A DNA stretch of 64,000 nucleotides from an uncultured Bacteroidales bacterium (GTDB taxonomy: Bacteria; Bacteroidota; Bacteroidia; Bacteroidales; FEN-979): the NCBI GenBank assembly GCA_903837605.1, contig CAILVF010000021.1, positions 33,187-97,186 on the forward strand. The letters are read 5' to 3'. Shown piece after piece: positions 1-8,402 of this stretch. The notes under the pieces were generated by a model, which was given only the letters and a program-made list of their open reading frames with translations, was not told the DNA's origin and did not search any database. The first letter of the stretch is position 1. The number at the start of each line of letters is the position of its first letter. The translations under genes were made by a program, and so were the position numbers.

Positions 1-308
1 ATATCAATCCAGACTTTGTGTTTTTTATCGCCCAGCCTGTGCCACCACGTGTTTCTGGCTTTATTCTCGGCATCGTACAACTCGACCATGAAATCCTCGT
101 GGTTACCTTTAAGTGCCGTCACATTATACTGGTCATCCTGAAGAGCCCTTATAAAATCGATGACCCCTTTGGAATCAGGTCCGCGGTCAACATAATCGCC
201 GAGAAAATACAACTCATCATTACGGCTGGGCTTGATAAGTTCGGAAACCAGGCTTTTAAGGGTCTTCGAACAACCGTGAATGTCGGGGATCACCCAGCGC
301 TTTGGCAT
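1..308 (-). CDS. Serine/threonine (PP1-type) metallophosphoesterase, partial
   Basis: N-terminal 102 codons of a calcineurin-like phosphoesterase; the rest lies beyond the left edge of the window. The three metal-binding blocks are visible: PDIHG (residues 8-12, standing for the usual GDxHG), GDYVDRGPDS (37-46) and KGNHE (67-71). Together they place it in the bacterial PP1/ApaH-like phosphatase family, which removes phosphate from Ser/Thr residues or small nucleotides using two metal ions. The ATG lies one base after the gpmA stop codon, so it is probably the second gene of a gpmA operon. The substrate cannot be told from this fragment. Confidence 0.88.
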   Translation of the reverse strand, partial: MPKRWVIPDIHGCSKTLKSLVSELIKPSRNDELYFLGDYVDRGPDSKGVIDFIRALQDDQYNVTALKGNHEDFMVELYDAENKARNTWWHRLGDKKHKVWID

Positions 309-309
309 C

Positions 310-1056
310 TTATTTCTTCTTTCCCTGGTTGGCGACTTCTTCCATGAGTTTTTTAATGACTTCCGGATCACCCAGGAAGTAATCCTTCTGCAGTACCATA
401 TTATCGTCAAATTCGAATACATATGGAATCCCGGTAGGCAGGTTAAGGCCGACGATATCCTCATCCGAGATATTTTTCAGGTATTTCACGATACCGCGGA
501 GGCTGTTGCCGTGAGCTGCCACCAGCACTTCTTTATGCACGATCAGGTTGGGCTCCATCTCGTCTTTCCAGTAAGGAACTATTCGTTCCACAGTGTTCTT
601 CAGGGCTTCAGTCGCAGGAATATCTTTAGGGTCGAGGTCGCGGTAACGGGGGTCATGTTTCGGATGCCGGGGGTCGTCTTCGGGCAGGGGAGGAGGGGCA
701 ACATCGTAACTTCTTCTCCAGATAAGCACCTGTTTGTCACCGTATTTCTCAACCATCTCGGTTTTGTTAAGCCCCTGCAGGCTCCCGTAATGTTTTTCAT
801 TGAGCCTCCAGGTTTTGTAAACAGGGATCCACAAAAGGTCCATTTGTTCCTGGATGAGCCAGAGGGTGCGTATGGCACGGGTAAGATATGAAGTATAGGC
901 TATCTTGAAATTAAATCCTTCTTTCTTAAGGGTTTGCCCGGCTTCGGTTGCTTCCCTGAGTCCACGCTCGGAAAGGTCAACATCGGTCCACCCGGTAAAA
1001 CGGTTTTCCTTGTTCCAGGTACTTTCACCGTGACGGATTAATACGAGTTTGTTCAT
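310..1056 (-). CDS. gpmA: 2,3-bisphosphoglycerate-dependent phosphoglycerate mutase
   Basis: Interconverts 3- and 2-phosphoglycerate in glycolysis and gluconeogenesis through a phosphohistidine. The 248-residue length is typical. Visible motifs are [18 protein letters not shown] near the start with catalytic His9, RLNEKHYG (84-91) with the acid/base Glu87, and AAHGNSLRG with the second active-site His182. A -7-like box for this strand lies at 1081-1088. The phosphatase gene follows after one base. It is divergent from the DUF2723 gene. The family assignment is secure. Confidence 0.96.
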   Translation of the reverse strand: MNKLVLIRHGESTWNKENRFTGWTDVDLSERGLREATEAGQTLKKEGFNFKIAYTSYLTRAIRTLWLIQEQMDLLWIPVYKTWRLNEKHYGSLQGLNKTEMVEKYGDKQVLIWRRSYDVAPPPLPEDDPRHPKHDPRYRDLDPKDIPATEALKNTVERIVPYWKDEMEPNLIVHKEVLVAAHGNSLRGIVKYLKNISDEDIVGLNLPTGIPYVFEFDDNMVLQKDYFLGDPEVIKKLMEEVANQGKKK

Positions 1057-1080
1057 AGTGGTTTAAGTTGGTTTACAGCG

Positions 1081-1088
1081 CAAAAGTA
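1081..1088 (-). promoter_or_regulatory. Bacteroidota -7 box for gpmA
   Basis: Reads TACTTTTG on the minus strand, matching the TAnnTTTG consensus of the Bacteroidota primary sigma factor, 25 bases upstream of the gpmA ATG. No clear -33 element was identified. Confidence 0.45.
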
Positions 1089-1109
1089 TAAAATAATCTG
1101 CATTTTCCA

Positions 1110-1117
1110 TACCTTTG
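1110..1117 (+). promoter_or_regulatory. Bacteroidota -7 box for the DUF2723 operon
   Basis: TACCTTTG, a match to TAnnTTTG, 20 bases before the ATG at 1138. With the minus-strand box at 1081-1088 it makes a compact divergent promoter region. Confidence 0.45.
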
Positions 1118-1137
1118 GTCCTTCGAAGATACTCATT

Positions 1138-4100
1138 ATGCAGCAATACAAGCGACTTAACAACATCCTGGGCTGGATGGTATTCGTAATTGCCTCCGCC
1201 GTTTTCATTTTAACTTCCGAGCCAACCATGAGTTACTGGGATTGCGGGGAGTATATCTCGACCAGTTATAAACTGGAAGTCGGCCATGCCCCGGGAGCTC
1301 CTCTTTTCCAGATGATCGGCAGGTTCTTCTCCCTGTTTGCTATGGGGAATGTAACCCTGGTCGCCCGCATGATCAATACCATGAGCGCCCTTTCAAGCGG
1401 TCTCACAATACTGTTCCTTTTCTGGAGCATTACCATGCTGGCAAAAAAGTTTGTAGTACGAAACGAGGAAATGAGCAAAGCTAAAATGCATCTTATTTTT
1501 GCCGCCGGATTGGTGGGCTCCCTTGCTTATACATTCACCGATTCATTCTGGTTCTCGGCAGTGGAAGGGGAAGTGTATGCAATGTCGTCCTGCTTCACGG
1601 CCATCGTGTTCTGGGCCATGCTTAAATGGGAAGAGCATGCCGATGAGTCCCACAATTACCGCTGGCTTATCCTGATCGCTTACCTCATGGGCCTGTCAAT
1701 AGGCGTTCATATGCTCAACCTGCTGACCATTCCTGCCATGACCATGATCTGGTATTTCAAAAAGTACAAGAACCCGAACTGGAAGGGCATCCTTCTGGCA
1801 ATGATCGTCTCGGTGCTCATTCTCGGCACTGTCATGTCGGTTATCATTCCCGGGGTTTTAAAACTCGCTGCCTTGTTTGAACGCTTCTCGGTAAATTCTT
1901 TGAACCTTCCGTTCAATATCGGCACAATAATTTTCTTCCTGATCCTGATAGCATCAATTGTCTTCGGATTGCGTTATTCGGCGAATAAACTGCAACCCGC
2001 CTGGAACGCAATACTGCTGGCATTCTCCTTTATACTGATCGGCTATTCTTCATTCTTCATGCTGGTAATCCGCAGTAATGCCGATACGCCTATCGACGAG
2101 AACAATCCCGAGAATGCGATGTACCTGCTTGCTTACCTTCAGCGTGAACAATACGGCGACTGGCCTATCCTGAATGGACCATATTACAATGCACCGGCAA
2201 TCGACCATGAGAACGGAAGCCCTGTTTATACCAAGGATAAAAAAACAGGCCGGTACGAGATCACTGATAAAAGGGAAAAAGTTGAACCGGTTTATGATCC
2301 GAGGTTTACAACCATTTTCCCGAGGATGTGGTCAAACCGGGAACCAAGGCATGCCAGGGAATATATTAAATGGGGCAACATACAGGGCGTTCCGGTTCAG
2401 GTTCAGCTTGGCGAAAAAACCGAAACCCGCATGAAACCGACTTTCGGAGAGAACCTCACCTTTATGTGGAACTACCAGATTATCCATATGTACTACCGTT
2501 ATTTTATGTGGAATTTCGCCGGAAAGCAGAATGACTTCCAGGGAATGGGCAGCAAAATAGACGGGAATTGGAAGAGCGGTATTAAATTCATTGACCGGTG
2601 GAGGCTGGGTAACCAGGATATCCCGAAAAGCCGCGAAAGCAAAGCAGATAACAGCTTTTATTTTCTGCCCCTGATCTTTGGAATAATGGGCTTGTATTTA
2701 ACCTTCCGAAGAGATTATAAGTCATTTATAATCATCGGGTTGCTCTTCCTGATGACCGGACTTGCCATAGTCATATACCTGAACCAGTATTCTCCCCAGC
2801 CAAGGGAAAGGGATTATGCCTTTGCCGGTTCATTTTATGCCTTTGCCATATGGATAGGCTTTGGCGTGATCTTCCTGGCCGAAACTCTCGGCCGGTGGAT
2901 GAAAGCAAACCTGGCCCTGATCATATCCCTGGTGTTCGGACTTATCACCGTAGGTGTGATGGCCCAGCAGGGATGGAACGATCACGACCGCTCCGGCCGA
3001 TATACAGCCCTTGCTATGGCCGAGAATTATCTTAATTCATGCGCTCCCAATGCAATCCTTTTCACCAACGGTGATAACGACACTTTCCCTGTATGGTATG
3101 CCCAGGAAGTTGAAAAGATCCGCACCGACGTTCGCGTGGTCAATTTGAGCCTCCTGAACATGGACTGGTATATCGACCAGATGAAACGGAAAGCCTATGA
3201 TTCGGATCCTGTTCCGTTTTCCATGACCCAGGAAAAATACCGCCAGGGGAACCATGATGTTACCTACCTTATGGAGGACCCGTCGTTTAAAGACAAGTAC
3301 GTCGATATACGCCAGTTATTCATGATCATCAATACCGATGAATCAAAGCTGAAGATGAATCCCGGCGGAGGAGAGGGCCTGTTTGACTATTTCCCTACCC
3401 GGAAATTTTACCTTCCTTCCGATTCGGCTGAACTGATCAGGAGTGGAGCGGTTCCTGCCATATATAAAGGAAGGATAGAAGATCTTGCCTGGGAGATTAA
3501 AAGGGAAGGGATAGAAAAAGCCAACCTGATGATCCTTGACCTGCTTGCCACAAATAATTGGAAACGCCCGGTTTACTTTGTTGTTTCGACCGGGGCTGAA
3601 ACCTATCTCGGGCTTGATAAATACCTGCACCAGGAAGGTCTTACATACAGGCTGCTTCCTGTGAGGGCCGGGGTCACTGAAGGAGAACTGGGCGATGTCA
3701 ACACCCCGGTGATGTATAACAACCTGATGAACAAATTCAGGTTCGGCGGATTGAATAATCCTAAAGTTTACCTGGATGAAACCAATCTGCATATGGTGAT
3801 GAACATCCGTTCGGTCTTTGCCCGTCTTGTTACAGCCCTTCTTGCTGAAGGCAAGAAGGATTCAGCCCGGAAAGTGATTGAGCGTTGCCTCGAAGAGATG
3901 CCCGACAATACTATCCCTTACGATTATTTCGTGGTTACCCTTGCCGATGGATTGTACAAAGCAGGTGATGTGAAAAAGGCCAACGAAATCTCTCAAAAGC
4001 TCATCAATGGCTCAACCGAAAAGCTGGCCTACTATTTTTCATTTCCCGATAAAGATCTGAAAGATATGGAGATCCCTATGCAGGAAAGCCTGTTCACTTT

Positions 4101-4218
4101 GCAGAGGATCGGGGTTTCTGCAAAGAATGCCAATCAGGAGGATCTTGCCAAACTCGCCGATCAGAACCTTACAAAATACTATGATCTTTATGTAAACAAG
4201 GTATACAGGCCCGAGTAA
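1138..4218 (+). CDS. DUF2723 integral-membrane glycosyltransferase
   Basis: A 1026-residue protein with a multi-pass N-terminal half (many hydrophobic helices between about residues 10 and 310, and again near 510-640) and a soluble C-terminal half. The start carries the family signature WDCGEYI followed by GHAPGAPLF (about residues 35-60). DUF2723 proteins are large Bacteroidota proteins with a predicted GT-C fold, resembling protein O-mannosyltransferases that use lipid-linked sugars at the periplasmic face. A role in protein O-glycosylation is plausible but inferred. The ORF ends with TAA one base before the nodB-like ATG, so the two are probably translationally coupled. Confidence 0.88.
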   Translation: MQQYKRLNNILGWMVFVIASAVFILTSEPTMSYWDCGEYISTSYKLEVGHAPGAPLFQMIGRFFSLFAMGNVTLVARMINTMSALSSGLTILFLFWSITMLAKKFVVRNEEMSKAKMHLIFAAGLVGSLAYTFTDSFWFSAVEGEVYAMSSCFTAIVFWAMLKWEEHADESHNYRWLILIAYLMGLSIGVHMLNLLTIPAMTMIWYFKKYKNPNWKGILLAMIVSVLILGTVMSVIIPGVLKLAALFERFSVNSLNLPFNIGTIIFFLILIASIVFGLRYSANKLQPAWNAILLAFSFILIGYSSFFMLVIRSNADTPIDENNPENAMYLLAYLQREQYGDWPILNGPYYNAPAIDHENGSPVYTKDKKTGRYEITDKREKVEPVYDPRFTTIFPRMWSNREPRHAREYIKWGNIQGVPVQVQLGEKTETRMKPTFGENLTFMWNYQIIHMYYRYFMWNFAGKQNDFQGMGSKIDGNWKSGIKFIDRWRLGNQDIPKSRESKADNSFYFLPLIFGIMGLYLTFRRDYKSFIIIGLLFLMTGLAIVIYLNQYSPQPRERDYAFAGSFYAFAIWIGFGVIFLAETLGRWMKANLALIISLVFGLITVGVMAQQGWNDHDRSGRYTALAMAENYLNSCAPNAILFTNGDNDTFPVWYAQEVEKIRTDVRVVNLSLLNMDWYIDQMKRKAYDSDPVPFSMTQEKYRQGNHDVTYLMEDPSFKDKYVDIRQLFMIINTDESKLKMNPGGGEGLFDYFPTRKFYLPSDSAELIRSGAVPAIYKGRIEDLAWEIKREGIEKANLMILDLLATNNWKRPVYFVVSTGAETYLGLDKYLHQEGLTYRLLPVRAGVTEGELGDVNTPVMYNNLMNKFRFGGLNNPKVYLDETNLHMVMNIRSVFARLVTALLAEGKKDSARKVIERCLEEMPDNTIPYDYFVVTLADGLYKAGDVKKANEISQKLINGSTEKLAYYFSFPDKDLKDMEIPMQESLFTLQRIGVSAKNANQEDLAKLADQNLTKYYDLYVNKVYRPE

Positions 4219-4219
4219 G

Positions 4220-4843
4220 ATGTATGCAGTTCGTCCCCCTTGGTTCTACAGGGCGCTTAGCCCTCATTACCTTCTCTGCCAGGTGGCCGGGCCGGAAAAG
4301 ACAGCCTATCTTACATTCGACGACGGGCCGGTGCCCGAAGCAACCCCTGAGGTGCTGGAAATACTGAAAAAATACAATGCCAAAGCAACCTTCTTTTGCG
4401 TTGGCGATAATGTGAGAAAACATAAGGATATCTTTGAGCGCATCATTGCTGACGGGCATGCCGTCGGCAATCATTCCTTCAACCACCTTAGCGGATGGAA
4501 AACATCGCCCGGAGCATATTACAACAATGTGATGAAATGCCGGGAATTTTTCGATAGCAAGCTGTTCAGGCCGCCACATGGCAGGTTTACGCCGGGCCAG
4601 TATTTTGTTCTCAGGAATGATTTCCGCTTCGTTCTCTGGTCGGTCCTCACCATGGACTACCACCATGCCGTAAGCCCCGAACAATGCCTGGCCAATGCGA
4701 CTTCGAACCTGAGCCCCGGCGCGATCATTGTCTTTCATGACTCCATCAAAGCCAGGGAAAAGATGCTTTACGCCCTGCCGGGGTTCATTGAGCATGCCAT
4801 GGGACAGGGATATGAGTTTGCTGAACTTTCACATGGGATGTAA
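4220..4843 (+). CDS. Polysaccharide deacetylase (NodB/CE4 family)
   Basis: 207 residues forming a single CE4 domain. TFDDG (32-36) supplies the catalytic base and metal aspartate, HSFNH (85-89) the two metal histidines, and RPPHG (117-121) the third motif. A late segment containing IVFHD carries the catalytic histidine. Family members remove N-acetyl groups from peptidoglycan or polysaccharide amino sugars, or formyl groups from lipid-linked sugars. There is no obvious signal peptide, so the compartment is unclear. One base separates it from the DUF2723 gene, suggesting joint work on a glycan. A long inverted repeat tract begins five bases after its stop. Confidence 0.9.
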   Translation: MYAVRPPWFYRALSPHYLLCQVAGPEKTAYLTFDDGPVPEATPEVLEILKKYNAKATFFCVGDNVRKHKDIFERIIADGHAVGNHSFNHLSGWKTSPGAYYNNVMKCREFFDSKLFRPPHGRFTPGQYFVLRNDFRFVLWSVLTMDYHHAVSPEQCLANATSNLSPGAIIVFHDSIKAREKMLYALPGFIEHAMGQGYEFAELSHGM

Positions 4844-4848
4844 ATACC

Positions 4849-5024
4849 GGATAGCTGGATAATGCGCTTCGCAGCCGATAACTGGATAGCTGGATAAGGC
4901 TGCTTCGCGCCGATAGCTGGATAACTGGATAATGCGCTACGCGCCGATAACTGGATATCCAACTATCCAGCTATCCAGCTACCCAGTTATCCAGCTATCC
5001 AGCTATCAAGCTATCCAGTTATCC
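4849..5024. repeat. Inverted octamer repeat tract between convergent nodB and radC
   Basis: The left part consists of GGATAACT/GGATAGCT octamers, twice interrupted by a GC-rich insert of the form ATGCGCTTCGCAGCC and its variants, giving about three copies of a roughly 37-base higher-order unit. From about 4950 the orientation flips to AGTTATCC/AGCTATCC octamers running up to the radC stop codon, whose final base is shared with the tract. Each half is in the sense orientation of the gene that ends next to it, and the halves could pair as a long imperfect hairpin. The same octamer recurs at 9267-9417 and 56078-56169. Confidence 0.92.
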
Positions 5025-5722
5025 TACATCTCCCCCTGGTCGGCAAAACTGTAATAGCTGTCATCCCCCACGATAATATGGTCCAGCACATCGATGTCGA
5101 GCAGCAATCCTGCATCCCTGATCTTTCGGGTAAGCTTTTTATCGGCTTCGCTGGGTTCCAGGTTCCCCGAAGGATGGTTATGCCCTATGATGATGGAGGA
5201 AGCATGGGCCTCCAGCACAATATTGAAGATCTTCTTAGGATCTACAACGGTTCCCGAAATACCTCCTTCGCTGATCTGGACCTTTCGCAAAAGTTTGTTG
5301 CCCCTGTTTAAAAGCAGCATCCAGAACTGTTCGTAGAGGTGGTCCCCCATCAGGCTGCTGAAAATCTCATAAGCCTGCCTGCTTTGTGTTATCTTGTCGA
5401 GGCTCACGGCCCCGGCTTCGTTCCTGCGGCGCCCCAATTCAAGGGCAGCCATAATTGTCAGCGCCTTTGCTTTCCCAATACCTTTCTCCCTGGTCAAATC
5501 ACTCAGGCACATTTTCGACAGTTCAATAAGGTTGTTCCCTGCCTTCTGCAGGATATTCTTAGAAAGGTCCACGGCCGATCCATGCCTTGTACCTGTGCTG
5601 ATGAGAATGGCAAGCAACTCAGTGTCGCTGAGTGCATGCCTGCCCTTCATCTCCAGTTTTTCCCTTGGCCTGTCGTCTTCAGCCCACTGGTTGATAGGGA
5701 TATGGTTTACATAATTATCCAT
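5024..5722 (-). CDS. radC: RadC family JAB-domain protein
   Basis: 232 residues, the normal length for RadC. An N-terminal helix-hairpin-helix region includes GIGKAKA (81-87). The C-terminal JAB/MPN metalloprotease-like domain carries GHNHPSGNLEPSEAD (180-194), in which His181, His183 and Asp194 form the metal site. The historical label is DNA repair protein, but the biochemical role is unsettled. The minus-strand stop TAG abuts the octamer tract. Divergent from birA across an 86-base gap. Confidence 0.92.
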   Translation of the reverse strand: MDNYVNHIPINQWAEDDRPREKLEMKGRHALSDTELLAILISTGTRHGSAVDLSKNILQKAGNNLIELSKMCLSDLTREKGIGKAKALTIMAALELGRRRNEAGAVSLDKITQSRQAYEIFSSLMGDHLYEQFWMLLLNRGNKLLRKVQISEGGISGTVVDPKKIFNIVLEAHASSIIIGHNHPSGNLEPSEADKKLTRKIRDAGLLLDIDVLDHIIVGDDSYYSFADQGEM

Positions 5723-5740
5723 TTTGTTTATTCTCTTAAT

Positions 5741-5755
5741 CCGGCAAACAGCCGG
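5741..5755. repeat. Small hairpin in the radC/birA divergent leader
   Basis: CCGGC AAACA GCCGG, a five-base stem (six counting the flanking T-A pair) with a five-base loop, upstream of both radC and birA. It has no T-run on either side, so it does not look like an intrinsic terminator; it could be an operator or chance. Confidence 0.3.
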
Positions 5756-5781
5756 AAGTGATATCTTTATTCAATTATTTT

Positions 5782-5789
5782 TATGTTTG
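5782..5789 (+). promoter_or_regulatory. Bacteroidota -7 box for birA
   Basis: TATGTTTG matches TAnnTTTG and lies 19 bases before the birA ATG at 5809. Confidence 0.45.
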
Positions 5790-5808
5790 CAGATGAAATT
5801 CCCCTTTA

Positions 5809-6549
5809 ATGAAGTTTGATATCAATTATCTCGAACGCGTCGACTCCACCAATGCCCATGCGAAAAAGCTCCTCAACGGCTCTTCGGCAGGGGAGGGAAC
5901 GGTTATATGGGCCGGGGAACAGTATGCAGGGCGCGGACTGGGCGAAAATACCTGGCATTCGGGGGCAGGGCTGAACCTCACCTTCAGCCTCATACTTGAA
6001 CCCCTGTTTCTTCAGCCCGATAATTTGTTTTGCCTGAACAAAGCGGTTGCACTGGCTGTTTTACAAACAATACGACATGAGCTTAACGGAGGAATCGAGG
6101 CTTCGGTCAAGTGGCCCAACGATATCTATGCCGGCGACCGTAAAATTGCCGGGATACTGATTGAACATACAATTCTTGGAACCGCAATCAAACATACTGT
6201 GATAGGGGTCGGCATCAACCTGAACCAGGAAGAATTTCCTGCCGGGATCCCGAATCCCGTTTCATTGCTTCAGCTTACCGGGAAACGGTATGACCCCCGC
6301 AACATACTTGAAATATCCATCTCAAACCTGGCAGGAGAATATTCCCGTCTCAGCAGCTCCGAATGTGACGAAATAGTTTCAGAATATGATGCCAGCCTCT
6401 TCGGGTTGGGCAAAAACTTTGTTTTCAATGCATCAGCTTCCACTTTCAACGGCAGTGTCCAGGGCGTGGATGATCTCGGAAGGCTAAATGTTCTGACTGC
6501 GGATGGCGTTCTGCGAAAATTCAATCACGGGGAAATTGTCATGAAGTGA
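5809..6549 (+). CDS. birA: Biotin--[acetyl-CoA-carboxylase] ligase
   Basis: Attaches biotin to the carrier lysine of acetyl-CoA carboxylase and other biotin enzymes through biotinyl-AMP. The 246-residue protein contains only the catalytic and C-terminal domains: the DNA-binding winged helix of E. coli BirA is absent, so it is not expected to act as a repressor. GRGLGENTW (41-49) is the biotin-AMP loop and KWPNDI (101-106) holds the catalytic lysine region. The stop codon TGA is also the first TGA of the heptamer tract that follows. Confidence 0.94.
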   Translation: MKFDINYLERVDSTNAHAKKLLNGSSAGEGTVIWAGEQYAGRGLGENTWHSGAGLNLTFSLILEPLFLQPDNLFCLNKAVALAVLQTIRHELNGGIEASVKWPNDIYAGDRKIAGILIEHTILGTAIKHTVIGVGINLNQEEFPAGIPNPVSLLQLTGKRYDPRNILEISISNLAGEYSRLSSSECDEIVSEYDASLFGLGKNFVFNASASTFNGSVQGVDDLGRLNVLTADGVLRKFNHGEIVMK

Positions 6550-6615
6550 CTGGTGACTGGTGACTAGCGACTGGTGACTGGTGACTAGCTACTGGTGACT
6601 AGTACCTAGTAACTA
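6546..6615 (+). repeat. GTGACTG heptamer tract at the birA stop codon
   Basis: Ten consecutive 7-base units (GTGACTG, GTGACTA, GCGACTG, GTACCTA and variants) in exact 7-base register. The birA stop TGA at 6547-6549 belongs to the first unit. As 7 is not a multiple of 3, the TGA and TAG triplets fall successively in all three frames. It lies between birA and the convergent gene ending at 6629. Confidence 0.93.
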
Positions 6616-6628
6616 TTCATTGTTCACT

Positions 6629-7387
6629 CTAACGGTTATATCTCTTCCCGAACATAACACTCACATATACCGTGAGAAAAAAATTCTGCTTGGGGTTCAA
6701 TGCCATTATGGCGATGGCGATGGGGCTGTAATCAAGGGTGGCTCCGACTTCAAGAGACGAGATCATTTTATTGGAACTGCCGAACTCGAAATCAAGTCCG
6801 GTTTTTGTATAAAGCCCTGGAAAGAAATTAAGTTCCAGTATGCCTGCAAGGAAGGACCCCCTGCCGTAAATATAATCGGGGTTGATATCGGCCGAATAAC
6901 GCTGCTCCCGTAGTTCATAATTTGAACCGGTCGTTTGGTAAGCCACAAAAACATACGCAGGTTTGGTGATCCCGATACTTAATCCGCCGTATACTATTCC
7001 GCTTACCTGCACCCCTCCCCAATAAGGTTTCCGGTTGAAAATATAATTCAGGCCAACCCCGCCCCTGAGAAAGGAAACATAGTTAAGCTTTCCGAAAAAA
7101 TAGGGCCTGGAATTTGAATAATACGGGTTAACCACCCTTACTTCTTTAGCCGATTTATAGGTTGACCATTCTATCTCCCACATGAACTGCTTTAAAGCGG
7201 TGAGATTATACCCTTTTCGGAATTTGAGCCCCCATCCGTTGGAATGCAGCATGGCCCCCAGGCTCCACTGACGTTCAAATAATACGTTGTCGGGAACAGA
7301 ATCGCTGTAATCATGGAAGGTTTCCTGGGCCCCTGCGAGGCCGGGAACCGAGATCATCAGAAACACCAGGAAAACGATCTTTTTCAT
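6629..7387 (-). CDS. Secreted, probably outer-membrane beta-barrel protein of unknown function
   Basis: 252 residues with a clear signal peptide (MKKIVFLVFLMISVPGLAGA, cleaved before Q). The mature part is rich in aromatic and glycine residues in alternating strands and ends in a basic, aromatic-containing tail (GKRYNR), which suits a small outer-membrane barrel or an outer-membrane-associated protein. I recognise no named family. It has its own -7 box at 7407-7414 and runs convergently toward birA. Confidence 0.7.
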   Translation of the reverse strand: MKKIVFLVFLMISVPGLAGAQETFHDYSDSVPDNVLFERQWSLGAMLHSNGWGLKFRKGYNLTALKQFMWEIEWSTYKSAKEVRVVNPYYSNSRPYFFGKLNYVSFLRGGVGLNYIFNRKPYWGGVQVSGIVYGGLSIGITKPAYVFVAYQTTGSNYELREQRYSADINPDYIYGRGSFLAGILELNFFPGLYTKTGLDFEFGSSNKMISSLEVGATLDYSPIAIAIMALNPKQNFFLTVYVSVMFGKRYNR

Positions 7388-7406
7388 TTTAATCTGAACG
7401 ACCAGG

Positions 7407-7414
7407 CAAAAGTA
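7407..7414 (-). promoter_or_regulatory. Bacteroidota -7 box for the barrel-like gene
   Basis: Minus-strand TACTTTTG, 20 bases upstream of the ATG at 7387. It falls just beyond the terminator of the small lipoprotein gene. Confidence 0.45.
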
Positions 7415-7416
7415 AG

Positions 7417-7457
7417 AAAAATAAAAAGGCTGCCCTTATTAGCAAAGGAGCAGCCTT
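7417..7457 (-). terminator. Intrinsic terminator of the small lipoprotein gene
   Basis: On the minus strand AAGGCTGC (7457-7450) pairs with GCAGCCTT (7433-7426), and CTCCTT/AAGGG bases partly extend the stem. It is followed by a T-rich run (7425-7417). It begins 22 bases after the stop codon at 7479. Confidence 0.8.
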
Positions 7458-7478
7458 AAAATTCCTTAAAAAAGCGTT

Positions 7479-7601
7479 TCAGCGACGTTCCATTTGGTAT
7501 CTTTGCTTTTCACCGTAAGCGGCACAACCCCGGTTGGAGGTGCAAGAAGAAACAATACCTAAAAGTACCACTGATAATAATAAGATAGCTATTTTTTTCA
7601 T
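7479..7601 (-). CDS. Very small lipoprotein (40 residues)
   Basis: A short gene starting ATG AAA AAA ATA and encoding a 19-residue signal with lipobox VSSC (Cys20), then a 21-residue mature peptide that begins CTSNRGCAAYG and ends YQMERR. A consensus -7 box (7630-7637) precedes it and an intrinsic terminator follows, so it looks like a complete single-gene unit. Tiny lipoproteins with a Cys/Tyr-rich segment occur in Bacteroidota, but I do not know a function. It would be missed by gene finders with a 60-residue cut-off. Confidence 0.72.
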   Translation of the reverse strand: MKKIAILLLSVVLLGIVSSCTSNRGCAAYGEKQRYQMERR

Positions 7602-7629
7602 TTTATAAACCAGGATTTATAAAGTTTTG

Positions 7630-7637
7630 CAAAGGTA
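7630..7637 (-). promoter_or_regulatory. Bacteroidota -7 box for the small lipoprotein
   Basis: Minus-strand TACCTTTG, 29 bases upstream of the ATG at 7601, matching TAnnTTTG. Confidence 0.5.
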
Positions 7638-7718
7638 CACAATATTAGGTAATAAACTCCAGTTTGAGCACTTTATTGTTTAAAGTTATTAACGAGCCTA
7701 AGTTTATAACCTGAGCAT

Positions 7719-8402
7719 ATGAATGAACCACAAAGCCCTGCAATAGAAGAGAGTTGGAGGGTCGTTTTAGGAGAGGAATTCAGGAAGCCCTATATGGCCG
7801 GCCTCAAAGGATTTCTTGTAAATGAGAAAGTGAAATTCCGCGTATTCCCTCCCGGTTCATTGATTTTCAATGCGTTCAATCAAACCCCATTCAATGATGT
7901 CAAGGTTGTCATCCTGGGCCAGGATCCGTACCATGGCTACGGGGAGGCCCATGGATTATGTTTCTCGGTTCTCGAAGGCATCACCAAACCCCCTTCATTG
8001 ATCAATATTTTCAAAGAGATTGAGAATGACCTCGGGATCAAACCCCCGAAGCATGGAAATCTTACTAAGTGGGCCAAACAGGGGGTGCTGTTACTTAATG
8101 CAACCCTGACAGTAAGGGAAAACCAGGCAGGTTCCCACCAGAATAAGGGTTGGGAATCATTTACCGACGAGGCAATAAAGCAACTTTCAACCCAAAGAGA
8201 AGGTCTTATCTTTGTTTTATGGGGTAAATTTGCAGAAGCTAAGTCTGTTCTGATCGATAAGTCTAAGCATTTTATCCTGTCGGCCCCGCATCCTTCTCCA
8301 TTCTCGGCCAACAGGGGCTTTTTCGGTTGCAGGCATTTTTCACGCATCAATGAATTGCTGAAGCAGATGGATAAACAGGAGATCGATTGGAGGCTGGAAT
8401 GA
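7719..8402 (+). CDS. ung: Uracil-DNA glycosylase
   Basis: Family 1 UDG that excises uracil from DNA as the first step of base excision repair. The 227-residue length is standard. GQDPYHG (67-73) holds the water-activating Asp69, and HPSPFSANRGFFG (191-203) contains the catalytic His and minor-groove loop. The stop overlaps the ATG of the next gene (ATGA), a common arrangement for translational coupling, although the functions differ. Confidence 0.97.
   Translation: MNEPQSPAIEESWRVVLGEEFRKPYMAGLKGFLVNEKVKFRVFPPGSLIFNAFNQTPFNDVKVVILGQDPYHGYGEAHGLCFSVLEGITKPPSLINIFKEIENDLGIKPPKHGNLTKWAKQGVLLLNATLTVRENQAGSHQNKGWESFTDEAIKQLSTQREGLIFVLWGKFAEAKSVLIDKSKHFILSAPHPSPFSANRGFFGCRHFSRINELLKQMDKQEIDWRLE

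Noticed and set aside
280..891. 203-codon open frame on the plus strand over gpmA
   Set aside because: It is the antisense shadow of gpmA, which has complete family motifs; the plus-strand product lacks any.
3343..3792. 149-codon open frame antisense to the DUF2723 gene
   Set aside because: It overlaps a clear coding gene and has no signal, motif or promoter.
4849..5024. CRISPR-like array
   Set aside because: The units are 8 bp (or 37 bp higher-order) without unique spacers of regular length and no cas gene is near; it is a tandem/inverted repeat tract.
5741..5755. Terminator at the radC/birA gap
   Set aside because: Both genes point away from this hairpin and it has no T-run.
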